From: Isoetes engelmannii
Taxonomy: Eukaryota > Streptophyta > Lycopodiopsida > Isoetales > Isoetaceae
Length of the DNA: 23,469 nt
Reading direction: 5' to 3'
NCBI GenBank assembly: GCA_011763485.2
Contig: JAANSK020248386.1
Location: 1 to 23,469, forward strand
Made by a program: the position numbers and the translations under genes. Shown here one piece after another: positions 10,441-20,239 of the stretch. Below the pieces are notes generated by a model, which searched no databases, had not been told where the DNA came from, and saw only the letters and a program-made list of their open reading frames with translations. Positions within the stretch are counted from its first letter, which is position 1, and the number at the start of each line of letters is the position of its first letter.

Positions 10441-11843
10441 TCGACCACAGTTTTCTCCAGTTTCGTCCTTTCACCTCTAACTTGATTTTGACGACGGAGG
10501 CAGCAGTTCCGATAGGCCGTGGGTTTGGCCGTGCACTCTTCCAGAAAGATCAGGTGATCCTTGCCATTGATTTTCTTTCATGCTTTGACGATTTTGCAAA
10601 ATACCTCACAAGAACAGCATATTTGCACTCTTTTCTGTGCAAGCAAAGGAAAATTTTCATCCATCATTGTGTGCAAGAGAAGCGAAGTTGTGGATGGAGG
10701 CATCCTGTAGACAGGACAGTGAAGATGTAAGGTACTGTGTTGTCTCTCATATTTAGACACAGCCAGGATATTAGTTTTGATTTTCAGTCAAATATGAACC
10801 TAGCATCTATTCATCCTCTGTTGTTAGACGGTTCTTTTGCTGTCCTTTATATTGACAGTTCTGTCATGTAGACATTAATATATTGTCCTCTGTTGTATAG
10901 AGACAATTGTGTATAGGTTTTATGAGCTTCCCAAGGATTTTGTAAGTAATAGGTTGGTTTCTCTACAAGAAAACAGTTTTTAACAGTTTTGTATAATTTA
11001 TGCAAATGAAGGGCTGCAACAATTCCGTGATTTTTGCTACAGGCATTTGCATCCAAGGACAACTTTCAGAATGGCATCAGGTGGCAATTATAGACCAGTT
11101 AGTTTGAGTATCCAGGATATAAGATTTTACAAATAGACAGAAGCAAGGTACGAATTTTAATGAGCAGAGAGCCATTCGTCTCATGGATCATCGGATGGGA
11201 CTTATGCTGCATTAATAACTCTGAACTGTTTGAGGATGACACTTCACAAAAACCACAATCATTCTCTTCAGAAGGCTGGTGGGCAAGTTTTCAGAAGGCA
11301 AGTTCTGGCATTTGCAAATTAACATGTTCATTTGTGCGCTTTGAATTCATCTATTATGATATACATGATGTAATAAAGAACCAATCTTGATATATATGCA
11401 ACAATAAAGACTTAGAAACGTTCTATCTTGGCATCCTGTCCTTTAAGAACGCCAGACAATGTTGTGGAAGAAGCTTTATTTACCAACTCTCCATAGTCCT
11501 GCTTAAGCTACCTTCAGATAGGCATTTGAGGATTATGGAAACTAATATCGATACCCTGCATGTCAAGTAATAAATAAAAGTATCAGGATTATCAGATTTG
11601 AGATGACCAAGTGGCAGCTCTAGTTTTCTAGTCTTAGGCCCCCACCTAGAATTTATAAATGTCAAAGGAATAGTTTTAACCACAAACAGCTTCAGAGGCA
11701 GTAGAGGGCAACCTTTCAATTCACACTCATTTTATGCAATTTTATAGTTCTTATCATTACGTCCCAATTTCAGCACAATTTGTATGGATCATATTAAGTA
11801 CACAATAGGCAACAATCTTCTAACATTGTAATGTGTTGTTCAG
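10441..11843. other. Region between DTD and the protease pseudogene, no gene assigned
   Basis: A plus-strand open stretch at 10482-10730 begins shortly after the DTD upstream repeats and might be a remnant of the 5' exons of the protease pseudogene downstream, but I cannot match its translation to that family. The rest, including a 79-codon minus-strand open stretch at 11480-11719, has no recognisable content. Confidence 0.35.
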
Positions 11844-12784
11844 GTCATTATGGAACTACTTTTCCGACTTCCACATGAGCAAAAAATTTGGACATTTCCT
11901 TGCGGTGGTCGAACCATTTTTCAGGTGTGGAATAGTATTGGTGTCTAGGACAATGTTAAATCTGTTACAAATGGTATATGCTACAACAGGCACCATGCAT
12001 TTAGATCTTTTTTATTATGACTCTCTTTTTTTCATCTCCCGTAGGGTCTTATGACCGTCCATCCATATGTCTTTATCATATAATGTCTAATAGGGGAACA
12101 ATTATGATTCAGCCACGGATTATGGAAAATCCTATTCCCGTCATAGTTTTTATATGGCGCATTGTGCCATGTTTCTTTCAGAAGTTTTGTTTTTCTATTT
12201 GCTTTTATTGCTATGTTCATAATCATTTGGTGTTGATGTGTTACAGGTTATGTTTCTCAGGTTTACAGCATCTGGTTCGTCGGATCGTGGTTTATTTCTA
12301 TAATTGCCTTTCATATTGTGTCCAAGTCCAAGCCAATAGCATAGAGCAAGGCAAGTGGTATTTGGAGGCTTGTTTAGGGTGTCTGGTCTTTCCATTTGTC
12401 AGTTCTCTCTTGCAAATCAACTTGGACGTGCTACCTTTCCCAGCCCCGTTTATGTCAGTAAACATAGAGCAGTCTATTATGGCAAAGGATCCTATTGCTA
12501 ACATCATCTATGGGGCAGTTGTTGCAGTTTGTGCTCCCATATGGGAGGAGGTTATCTTCAGAGGTTTTCTGTTACCTTCTTTAACCATTTGTCCCTTTGG
12601 GCATCTATATCTCTCAGCTACTTGGCATTTGATTTCTGCCTGCAATGCTTACTTCCATTCACATTCTTAGGTCTAGTTATGGTATAATTTTTGCGAGAAA
12701 TCGCATTTGCTGGCATCGATTCTGCTGCATAGTTTATGGAATGGATTTGTATTTCTAGATCTGTTGTCATATGTCCTTCATTAA
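11844..12784 (+). pseudogene. CPBP (CAAX-protease-like) intramembrane protease pseudogene
   Basis: Plant relatives are multi-pass membrane metalloproteases, often plastid-located, of the CPBP/Abi family. A first exon-like block at 11844-11924 (27 codons, preceded by CAG and followed by GT) ends in TIFQ. A second starts after TTACAG at 12247. Family landmarks follow: FVGSWFIS (about 12278-12301), LEACLGCLVFPF (about 12362-12397), DPIANIIYGAVVAVCAP (about 12490-12540), and the catalytic EExxxR motif in WEEVIFRGFLLP (12542-12577), still intact. Further on are LPFTFLGLVM (about 12648-12680) and the C-terminal HSLWNGFVFLDLL (12728-12766), ending at TAA 12782-12784. The frame is lost near 12274, within 12310-12345 (where a family segment is also missing), near 12580, near 12682 and near 12701. 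The conserved His of the second motif aligns with Asp (in LAFDFC). Retained intron structure suggests a decayed duplicate rather than a processed copy. Upstream exons are not recognised. Confidence 0.75.
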
Positions 12785-13254
12785 TTACATCTGCTCCTGT
12801 TGGCGTTGTTTCTGAATGTCTTCTATGCTGTCATGGCAAACAGCTGCAGCTGGAACATGCCTTAGCTGTAAGTGGCATGCAATTTCAAGGTGCCAAGAAT
12901 GTCATCACATACAGTTGCAGCTGTAACAGTAGCTGTTAAGTGGCAAGCAATTTCCAGGTGTCAAGAAGATTCCCGTTGATTTGTCACACTAGTTCAAGAG
13001 AATCAAAGATAGTCTGGTGGGAGTGCAGAACCATGGAAAAGCAATGAAGTGAGTTGAACTGGTTTTTCTCCATGTATAAAATCAGGCGCCTTATTTAACA
13101 ACCACCGACGTGTTTGAACCAGCCTTAAATCTTCCTTGAAGTCCACGAAAATGCCGGTGTGTTTTTTTAGTATAGCTTTGACATGTCAAAAATGCGAGTG
13201 TTTCTTTTTTTTTTTCATTTTTTTTTAAAGGCTTTAACATGTCAAAACAGGTAG

Positions 13255-13280
13255 CATTTACATTTACATTTACATTTACG
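13255..13280. repeat. (CATTTA)n microsatellite
   Basis: Four and a bit head-to-tail copies of the hexamer CATTTA, flanked by T-rich sequence. Ordinary simple repeat. Confidence 0.9.
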
Positions 13281-13703
13281 GTCTCGGAAAAATATTGGGG
13301 TTTCAAATCCCACACCCAATTTTTGGGTTCAAATCCCAACACTCAATGTTTTTGCTCAAACCCACATTCCAAATTTTTGCTATTAGAACTGCCTAAGGTT
13401 CTTACTATATAAGGATGGGCCAATAAAGGTCAAAAGGTGGGCGTTTGAAGGGCACTTATGATCCATTGTAAGGCATTTAGTGGTCTATTAAAGGTCATTA
13501 ATGGTCCTTTGGTGTCAAAATAATCCTCTGTCTTAAAGCCTTGTAGCCGGCTGTAAAATTTTCAAAATGTCTCGTGTTGTATCAAATTAAAGGTATAAAC
13601 TTCCAAATTGTATTGTAGTATGACATTTGAGATTAAAAAACTTTAAAACCCTTTTCAATATTGTTCTTTTCCTTAAGTGGGTGCTCCATGGGCATCCCCC
13701 CCA

Positions 13704-13814
13704 AGTGATAACGAGTGCCAGCTTTTGTGGGAACTTGCTTGAAAATTCTAAGGTGTCCACGTTGTAGCAATGCTAACATAAAGTAGTTCTAAGCTATTAT
13801 AAACATTATAGGTT
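13704..13814. repeat. Left copy of a diverged duplicated segment flanking the LINE
   Basis: This segment (AGTGATAACGAGTGCCAGCTTTT ... near its start, then AGTAGTTCTAAGC..TATAAAC near its end) resembles 19983-20076 on the other side of the LINE. The phrases AGTGATAAC.AG.GCCA.CTTTT and TAGTTCT.AGC.A.TATAA match in the same order, with a gap in the right copy. By eye identity is roughly 70 percent. In the pre-insertion locus the copies would start about 267 bp apart. Confidence 0.6.
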
Positions 13815-13878
13815 AGGCCTAGATTCCATTTCAGATGCAGGTAATGTTCTTGCTAGTAACAAGTAACAAGTTATTGGG

Positions 13879-13891
13879 AACAAATCGAAGC
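13879..13891. repeat. Candidate target-site duplication, left of LINE
   Basis: AACAAATCGAAGC here matches AACAAATTGAAGC at 19891-19903, directly after the poly(A) tail, at 12 of 13 positions. The single difference is C versus T at a CpG. It sets the LINE's 5' end at about 13892. Confidence 0.7.
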
Positions 13892-15555
13892 GGGATGCAG
13901 GGCGGATGGAGCGCCCTAAAGTTTCTGCCAGAGACTGCTTCACATTTGTGTTCATAACTTGAGCTACCGACCTCAGTTTTCAGTGTTTTTTAGCTCTTTG
14001 GAAAGCTGATTCAAAGCTCTTTCCAACGGTGTGTGGCATCATTGGTTTCTGATTCCGGATGACAGCCGTTTCGGCCCTGACATATTTCGGCCTTGATGGC
14101 TCTTGCTCGGCTGGACTCCCAGTCCAAGGCCAGTGGGTCGATGGAGTCCCGTGGCTTGGGATTGAAGCCACAGGAGATGGCTCGGAGGAAGACCCCTGTG
14201 GTATGAGGAGTTTGCTGGAGTCCCCTTCGATTGACAGGTATGTTGATTGCTCTTCATCCCAATTCAATTCTGAGACACCAGTAGATTGTGTGGTGGAAAC
14301 CCCGGTTCCTTCAAGCATGCCGCCCCTTGAAACCGGGTCTGCGGTGCCCTCCAGTCCCACAATTGGGGAGGGTTTGGTTAGAAGGGAAGAGCCTGTTCAG
14401 AAGGGGCTGGATTTTGTGGATGTGGGAATGCAGGGGGATGTGTCTTCGCCACCTTGGGTGAGACTGGATACATCCCAAGGAGCTAGAACGGTCTCTGCTG
14501 CACGCCCAACATGGAAGAGTAATGACACGGTGGCTCGCCTTACTCGTCCTGGCTTCTCGGATTGGATTAAGCGCAAAGCCCCTGATCAGAAGAGTGCTCG
14601 TGTGGAAGAAGTTTTGAGATTTGTGGATGCACATCATTTTGAGGATCTGCAGGCAGTGCTCCCAGCCAATCCTTGAATAGCCATTGATCATGCTCGGCAT
14701 GTGCAGACTATAGAGAATCTTGTCTCCTTTGCGATGTTGGGTTATTTCACTTGGGATTATATTGGATACATGGCGGTTTAGTTCCTGGCTCTCGGGACAT
14801 CTGAAGTGGATTGGCTTGCCTAGGTACCAGTCTTTAAAGTTCTTGCCAAATAATTTTTTTCTCATTATGTTTGAGGCTGAGTCTTCAGTGCGTCTGTTGG
14901 TTAGTCGTGGGGTTGATACATTGGGTGAGGCTTATGTGTTGTATCAGTTTTATACTCCAGCTATGTCTACAAGCTCTTTAATTGCTGTTAAAATTCCAGG
15001 TTGGTTCCAAATCTTGGATCTTCCTCCGGATATGATGATTTCGGATTTCCTGATTTCCATGGCCAATGGCTTGGGGGTGCACCTGGCTCATTTCATTGTG
15101 CAGGTCCCGAAGACATGTGTTGCTTTGCCTGCATTGCAGCCTCTGCCTACCTCTATACCCGTGCATAGTGGTTCATGGCATTTTCTTTTCCGGCTGCGGC
15201 TTCTGAATGGTTCTGAAATTCAGCGCATGTTCCCATCCATTTAGCTTCCTTGTGATCCTGATAGTGCTCGAGCCGCAGCAGGGGCTAATCATGGTTATGT
15301 AGGGCGTCCTGCAGATGATGCAATTGGTGGTTGTGCAGGGCAGCCTGTGGATGAAGCAGCTGCTGGCCCCGGAGCTGCAATGGGTGGTACGCGGAGTGAT
15401 GGTGCTGTGCGTCCTGTTAGGGGAGCTGCTGGCCACCCCTTCTATGGCAGATTTGGGGGGCGTGGGGTGCTTTTATTAGAGGTGGGGGTCGTGGTGGAGG
15501 AGCCACGGGTGAGGGACTTGGTACTGGGCCGTGTCATGTTGGTGGCATTAGGCAG

Positions 15556-15711
15556 GAGGGTATTGTTGAGGATCGCTCCCATGGCAGGCAGGAGGGCATT
15601 GTTGGGGATGGCCCTCATGGTAGGTTGGAGGGTGTTGGTGGCAGTAGGCAAGAGGGTGGTGTTGGGGATGGCCCTCATGGCAGACAAGAGGGCATTGAGG
15701 GCATTGTTGGG
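15556..15711 (+). repeat. 36-bp coding minisatellite in LINE ORF1
   Basis: Units begin with GAGGG at 15556, 15592, 15628, 15652 and 15688. The steps are 36, 36, 24 and 36 bases, so one unit is shortened by 12 bases and every step keeps the frame. In the ORF1 frame they encode variants of EGIVGDGPHGRQ. Multiples of three throughout suggest that the array grew while ORF1 was still translated. Confidence 0.85.
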
Positions 15712-15735
15712 CAAGTTCATGTAGCATCTTTATGT

Positions 15736-15978
15736 TGGGATGATAAGACCGACCATATTGTGGTGACCAACCCTTTAGCAGTAGAGGAGGATCCTGGTGT
15801 GCAGGGGACTTATGCTGGTTCCGGCTTTGAGGGGGATGAGGCGGAGAAGGGTTTCTCGCCTCGAAGGGGTGTCAGGCAGGAAACCGTGACTTGCCAGGCT
15901 TCCCGGTTGGTGAGCTGGACGGACAAGGTTGATCACATCTCTGTGATCAATCCTCTGGCGTTAGATGATGATCCTATG
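15736..15978 (+). repeat. Duplicated 60-residue module at ORF1 C-terminus
   Basis: The segment starting with Trp at 15736 (WDDKTDHIVVTNPLAVEEDP) recurs starting at 15916 (WTDKVDHISVINPLALDDDP), exactly 180 bases later and in the same frame. Shared residues are W-DK-DHI-V-NPLA---DP. I do not know this motif from other LINE ORF1 proteins. Confidence 0.85.
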
Positions 15979-16013
15979 GGTAGGGAGATTGGTATCAGAC
16001 CCTTCTCTCTGGG

Positions 16014-19000
16014 ATGAATAGGTCCATCTTGAGCTGGAATGTGCGGGGGGTGCGGTCCTCTAGCAGCAAGAGGGCCCGTGTTTCTTTGGCACTTCGCCAG
16101 TTGCGTTCCAACATTGTTTGCATGCAGGAACATAAGTGTCATAGGGGTGATATGTCGCGATTGATGGATATGGTTGGTAGACAGTTTGCATCTGTTGCTT
16201 CTTCTTTCGGACGGTCTAGTGGGGGTACTTTCATTGCCTGAAAGATGGATGTGGGTGTCACGTACTTTGCAGCGGATAAGTTTGGTCAGTGGGCTATAAT
16301 CAAGTGGTTAGAGGGAGGACAAGAATGGGGCATTGTTAATGTGTATGCCCCAAACCAGCCTTCTCGGCATGGTGCTTTGTGGGCCACCATCAGGAATAAG
16401 TTACGGAACCTTTTGGGTTTGCAAGTAGCTTGGTTGTTGTTAGGGGATTTTAATATGGTGGAGAGAGTGGAGGACCGCTCTGATTCGGGCATGTAAGTGG
16501 TGCAAGGCTTTGAGAATGACCAGTGGTCTAGTTTGTTGCAGGAGTTGGCCATGGTTGAAGTACCTGGAGATTTATCCTTCACTTATTGTAATAGGCAGTA
16601 GGTGCAATGCTTCTCTTTGTGCTTTGGATGGAGTGCCTTCACTGCGTAGGAGCAATATTCTGTCCACCTCTATTTCTGATCACTATCCTCAGGTGTTGTC
16701 CAGCCAGGGTGTTGTTGCCTCTAGGCCCTCTCGGACGGTGTTTCGTTTGAACACACGGCTTTTGGCTGATGAGGAATTTTCGGCTAGGTGCCAGGAATTG
16801 TGGCTTGATACTTTCTCATCCATGAGCGGTATGTCGGGCATGGTGACAGCATTGGCTAGGGTGAAACAGTTTGCTAAGGTTTTTGGTAGGCAGCGGGTGC
16901 AGCAGGAGCGGCAAGCTCTTCACCATCTCTATCAGGAGTTGGAGCAGATTCGGGCACGACCTTCTGATGGTGTCCGTGAGAATGAGGTGTTACAGAGAAT
17001 TATCTCCCCAGAGCAGATCAAAGTTAGGGAGGTGCGGGTGAAGGCAAGCCTCACCTGGCTGAAGGATGGGGACACTAATTTGTCGGTGTTCATTAGGGCA
17101 GCCAGACAGCGGCGTATGCGGCATCTATGGCATCCCTTGCTTTGCCAGATGCCGGACCGCCGATTTGCAGAGGTATGTGCATGGACATTTTCAGAGTTCT
17201 TTGCGCATCACACTCTTCCGTATGAGCAGGAGATGCATGAGCTTCTTTTAGCAGCTGTGAAGCCATCTATCTTGCCTCACCAGCGTGACAGTTTGGAGCA
17301 GGATCTTTCGAGGGAGGATCTAGCGGCTGCATGCATGTGCATGCCAAGGATAAGTGCCCTGGGTTGGATGGCATCCCCGTGGAATTCTTCCAGACCTATT
17401 GGGAGTGGTCTGGAGAGTCTGTGTACCAGGTATAACTTGAGTTGTTGCGCTCCTCCCAAATGGATAAGATTTTGAATACTGTATGCATTTCCTTGATTCA
17501 TAAGATCAAGCAGCCTTCCACCATTAATGATTGGAGGTCTATCTCCTTGTTTTCTTCTGTATATAATATTATTGCGAAAGCCTTGGCGGAGAAGCTGAAG
17601 CCGGTGTTGACTACCTGCATTAGTAAGGTTCAGTCTGGATTCATCCCTGGCAGGAATATTTTGACTAACGTTGCTGCAGCTTATGAGGGTCTATATTGGG
17701 CGAGGAGAACAGGTCAAGGCATTGCCTATCTTAAGCTTGACTTTGCCAAAGCTTACGTTAGTGTCCGCTGGGAGTTCTTGTCTGCTATGATGTTGGCTTT
17801 AGGATATGGTCCCCGCTTTACAGAGACAGTCATGAAGCTTCACAAGTCAGCGCGAGCTACGGTGGTGTGTCAGGGTGAGCCTCTTCCTTTTTCTCTTTGG
17901 GGAGAGGTGTACGTCAGGGGTGCCCTTTAGCCCCGTTTTTGTTTACTATTGTGGCGGAGGCATTGTCTCAGTTGCTTCTGGCTGCGGTAGAGAAGGGTAA
18001 TGGTGGATGGGCTCCGGATGCAGGATGGTAGTCAGCAAATTATTAATTAGTTTGCAGATGACACTTTCCTCTTTCTGGTGGAAGAAGAGAGGAATTTGCG
18101 GAATGTGAAAGCTTTGCTGGATACCTTTTCCTTGGCCTCGGGCATTCTTTTGATATAAGGGAAGTGCTCGACATTATGGGCCCTGTGGACTCCGCTCCAC
18201 CTTGTTTGTCTCTCTTCCCATGGAAGGTGCTCCCAGGGAATGGATGTACTAAGCTTCTGGATATTCCCTTTGGAGGGGACATTTCCATGGGTAGGGTATG
18301 GGATGAGATTTTGCAGGGGTTGCAAAAGCACCTCGACTGGTGGAAGGGTAGCAAGTTGTCCATGGCTTGCCGGATTACTGCTGCTAAGGCAGTGCTTTGT
18401 GCACTCATATCTATACAGCATCTGTGATGTTAGCTTCTAAGGGCAAGATGCAGGTTCTGTATAAGATTGTTCGCAATTTTGTGTGGGGCGGGGATGCTGG
18501 AGGGGCAGTTGTCAAAGTGGCCTGGTGGAAGTGTCTCCGCCCCAGGGAGGATGGAGGCTTGGCTATTCTGGATTTGGCGCTTCATAGCAAGGTGTTGGTC
18601 TCCAAGTTTGTCTGGAGCATTCTGCAGGAAGGGACATCTTCTTCTGGTGCTGCGTTGCTTGTGCAGTCCCTTCATAATTGTGTGGTGTTTGGTAAGCCGA
18701 CTGTTGCTGTGAAGTTGCCATGGGCGTTGTTGTATGGTCTCAAGCCTTTCCCGCATGCATCCCCTTTTCTCACGGATGTGTTGCGCACTTGGGGTCATGT
18801 GCGAGTGCTTTTCCAGCTGGATTACGCCTCTGTTTATCATCATAACTCTCCCTTCTTGTGGGTTCCTTTGCCCCCTACACCATGCATGCTCGGACGCAGG
18901 CCCGTTGGACTCGTGCTGCAGTATCGACTCTGGAGGATTGGTATTGGAATGGTTAGCTTGCTTCTTGGAATTTCTTTCGGGCCCGGTTTCGGCTTAGGGG

Positions 19001-19735
19001 CAGCGACCGAGCTATTTGGGAGAAGGCGGCGGGTACTACTCCGCTACATATACCTCTTTTACTCTAGGATGATGTGGTGGTCCAGGTTTGGAGGATACAC
19101 TCGGATGTTGTTGCCTCCTGCTTTGTCCGGTCTTGTTATCGGGTGTTAGTTATTCATGACACTTTACCGCCTTCAGATAAGTGGTTACTGCAGCTTCCGG
19201 GTTCTTGTTGGCGTTCTGTATGGCCATGGACGTAGAATCCTCTTCCCCCACCAAAGATTAGGGTGCTTTTGTGGCAAGTGGTGCATCGTGTATCCGGGTG
19301 AATGTCCTTGTGAGCAGGTTTAAGCCGGGTATGAGCCCTCTTTGCCTTTGTTGTGGCCTTCATCAGGAGTCTGTGGAGCATTGTCTAGTCTTGTGCCCTC
19401 ATTTGCAGGTTGCTTGGGATTGAGTTAAGGCCCTGTTTCAGGTCAGGATGACTAGTCAGCAGTTGCTTCTTCATTTGTATCCTGCTTCTTGGTCCTCCCT
19501 AAGGAAGCAGGCTTTGCATTTGTGTGTGGCATGGTTGGTGTGGCTGATCTGAAAACAGCGCCGTTTGTGGATTTTTCAGGGGGTCCAGCAGCCTTTGGCC
19601 TCCCTTGTTCCCCGACTCAGGTATAAGTTATTCCAGAGTTTTCTGGTGTTTTCTGGATCAGCAGAGCGAAAGTTCTCTATTTGGCGAGATATTTTGGGTA
19701 TTGTGGATGGGAATGGTGGGTTTGTACATATTTAG
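16014..19735 (+). pseudogene. LINE ORF2: endonuclease, reverse transcriptase, zf-RVT; disrupted
   Basis: ORF2 nicks target DNA and copies the element RNA there. The start MNRSILSWNVRGVRS at 16014 holds the endonuclease Asn (SWNVRG). CMQEHK carries the Glu, LLGDFN lies at about 16437-16455, and SDHYP at about 16675-16690 gives the catalytic His region. The linker phrase LTWLKDGDTN lies at about 17050-17085. RT motifs are DWRSISL (about 17530-17550), QSGFIPGRNI (about 17630-17660), KLDFAKAY with the first catalytic Asp (about 17733-17757), RGVRQGCPLAPFLF (about 17903-17945) and FADD (18051-18062). The C-terminal zf-RVT region has PPPKIRVLLWQVVHR (about 19245-19290) and CLCCGLH. The longest uninterrupted stretch is 16510-17475. 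Breaks include TGA at 16239-16241, TAA at 16494-16496, frameshifts near 16500-16620 and 17330, and many more after 17925. It ends at TAG 19733-19735. Confidence 0.85.
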
Positions 19736-19890
19736 TGATGCAGTTCTTTGATGGAGTGAGCTTGTTATCGGGTGTTGAGGTATCTCTGTCCCGTTGGGGC
19801 AGCTCTTCTTTCCTCGTCACTCATTTTGTAACATTATCATTCTTTTAATACATTTGTGACTCAGTTCTTCGAAAAAAAAAAAAAAAACAA

Positions 19891-19903
19891 AACAAATTGA
19901 AGC
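19891..19903. repeat. Candidate target-site duplication, right of LINE
   Basis: AACAAATTGAAGC directly follows the poly(A) tail and matches the left flank (13879-13891) with one difference. Its first bases could also be counted as tail, so the true length may be shorter. Confidence 0.65.
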
Positions 19904-19914
19904 TAACGGCATTG

Positions 19915-19949
19915 CATTCCATTCCATTCCATTCCATTCCATTCCATTC
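19915..19949. repeat. (CATTC)7 microsatellite
   Basis: Seven exact copies of the pentamer CATTC lie just downstream of the LINE insertion point. A shorter related run lies at about 9781-9798. Confidence 0.95.
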
Positions 19950-19982
19950 CCGTTGTACTATTCTCATTCTTCTCGCTCTGTT

Positions 19983-20076
19983 AGTGATAACAAGAGCCAA
20001 CTTTTAGTGAGAATTTGCGGTTGCAAGTAGTGCCAACATGGAATAGTTCTGAGCCACTATAACCATACTGAAGTTG
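19983..20076. repeat. Right copy of the diverged duplicated segment flanking the LINE
   Basis: Partner of 13704-13814 in the same orientation. It has AGTGATAACAAGAGCCAACTTTT-like and TAGTTCTGAGCCACTATAAC phrases in the same order, with about 17 bases fewer in the middle. Confidence 0.6.
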
Positions 20077-20239
20077 ATTATTTAATGATTTTTATAGGGA
20101 GGGGCTTCACCCTTGATGCCTCGTCTCATTTGGCAGTGCCGCCTCAATTTTTTAAGGGGTAAACCCCCTCCCCACAAAAATTACCAACTATAATGCTATG
20201 TTTTGGCTCAAATCGCACTACATATATACCATCTTGGTA

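Larger units (their letters stand above)
12785..13878. other. Intergenic, simple repeats only
   Basis: No gene seen. It contains two copies of a palindrome-like phrase, TTTGACATGTCAAA (13177-13190) and TTTAACATGTCAAA (13233-13246), separated by T-rich runs, and a (CATTTA)n microsatellite at 13255-13280. A phrase GGGTTCAAATCCC at about 13325-13337 resembles a tRNA B box but has no matching partner. The left copy of a diverged duplicated segment lies at 13704-13814. Confidence 0.45.
14059..16017 (+). pseudogene. LINE ORF1 (RNA-binding, DUF4283-like), disrupted
   Basis: ORF1 of plant L1 elements binds the element RNA. The first open stretch (14059-14676, 205 codons) is Ser/Pro-rich, ending in a basic segment GFSDWIKRKAPDQKSA. 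A DUF4283-like domain follows at about 14820-15130 (phrases NNFFLIMFEAESSVRLLVSRG's core, IPGWFQILDLPPDMM, and MANGLGVHL). Next is a Gly/Arg-rich RGG-type segment (about 15430-15510), a 36-base repeat array at 15556-15711 encoding GDGPHGRQEG-like units, and a C-terminal part with a module present twice, 60 residues apart. Disruptions: TGA at 14674-14676, a frameshift between about 14680 and 14830, TAG at 15242-15244, and a frameshift at about 15460-15550. I do not see the CCHC zinc knuckle often found after DUF4283. The stop overlaps the ORF2 start as ATGA. Confidence 0.75.
13892..19890 (+). mobile_element. Full-length but inactive L1-type LINE, about 6.0 kb
   Basis: A non-LTR retrotransposon of the plant L1 group with all expected parts in order: 5' leader (13892-14058), ORF1 with a DUF4283-like domain (14059-16017), ORF2 with endonuclease, reverse transcriptase and C-terminal zinc-finger (zf-RVT) regions (16014-19735), a short 3' UTR, and a poly(A) tail (16 A at 19872-19887 followed by ACAAAAC-type tail). 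Both ends are framed by a 13-bp candidate target-site duplication. ORF1 is interrupted at four or more places and ORF2 at well over ten by stops and frameshifts, so this copy is dead. It belongs to the same family as the minus-strand copy at 22372-23469; their 3' UTRs both end in CAGTTCTTC before the A tail. It inserted into an older duplicated host segment. Confidence 0.9.

Noticed and set aside
10482-10730. 82-codon plus-strand open stretch as a first exon of the CPBP gene
   Set aside because: It is in the right place and orientation, but I cannot align it with the N-terminal part of CPBP proteins and see no convincing splice link to 11844.
13320-13340. GGGTTCAAATCCC resembling a tRNA T-arm (B box)
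   Set aside because: No A box, acceptor stem or anticodon arm at the right distance, so no tRNA or tRNA-derived SINE can be supported. A similar phrase on the minus strand near 885-900 fails for the same reason.
14311-14865. 184-codon minus-strand open stretch inside the LINE
   Set aside because: It lies antisense to ORF1 and has no family match; a shadow of the plus-strand coding sequence.
13704-20076. Flanking direct repeats read as LTRs around the 6-kb element
   Set aside because: The element inside has LINE endonuclease, a non-LTR reverse transcriptase and a poly(A) tail with its own target-site duplication. The flanking copies are only about 70 percent alike and lie outside that duplication.
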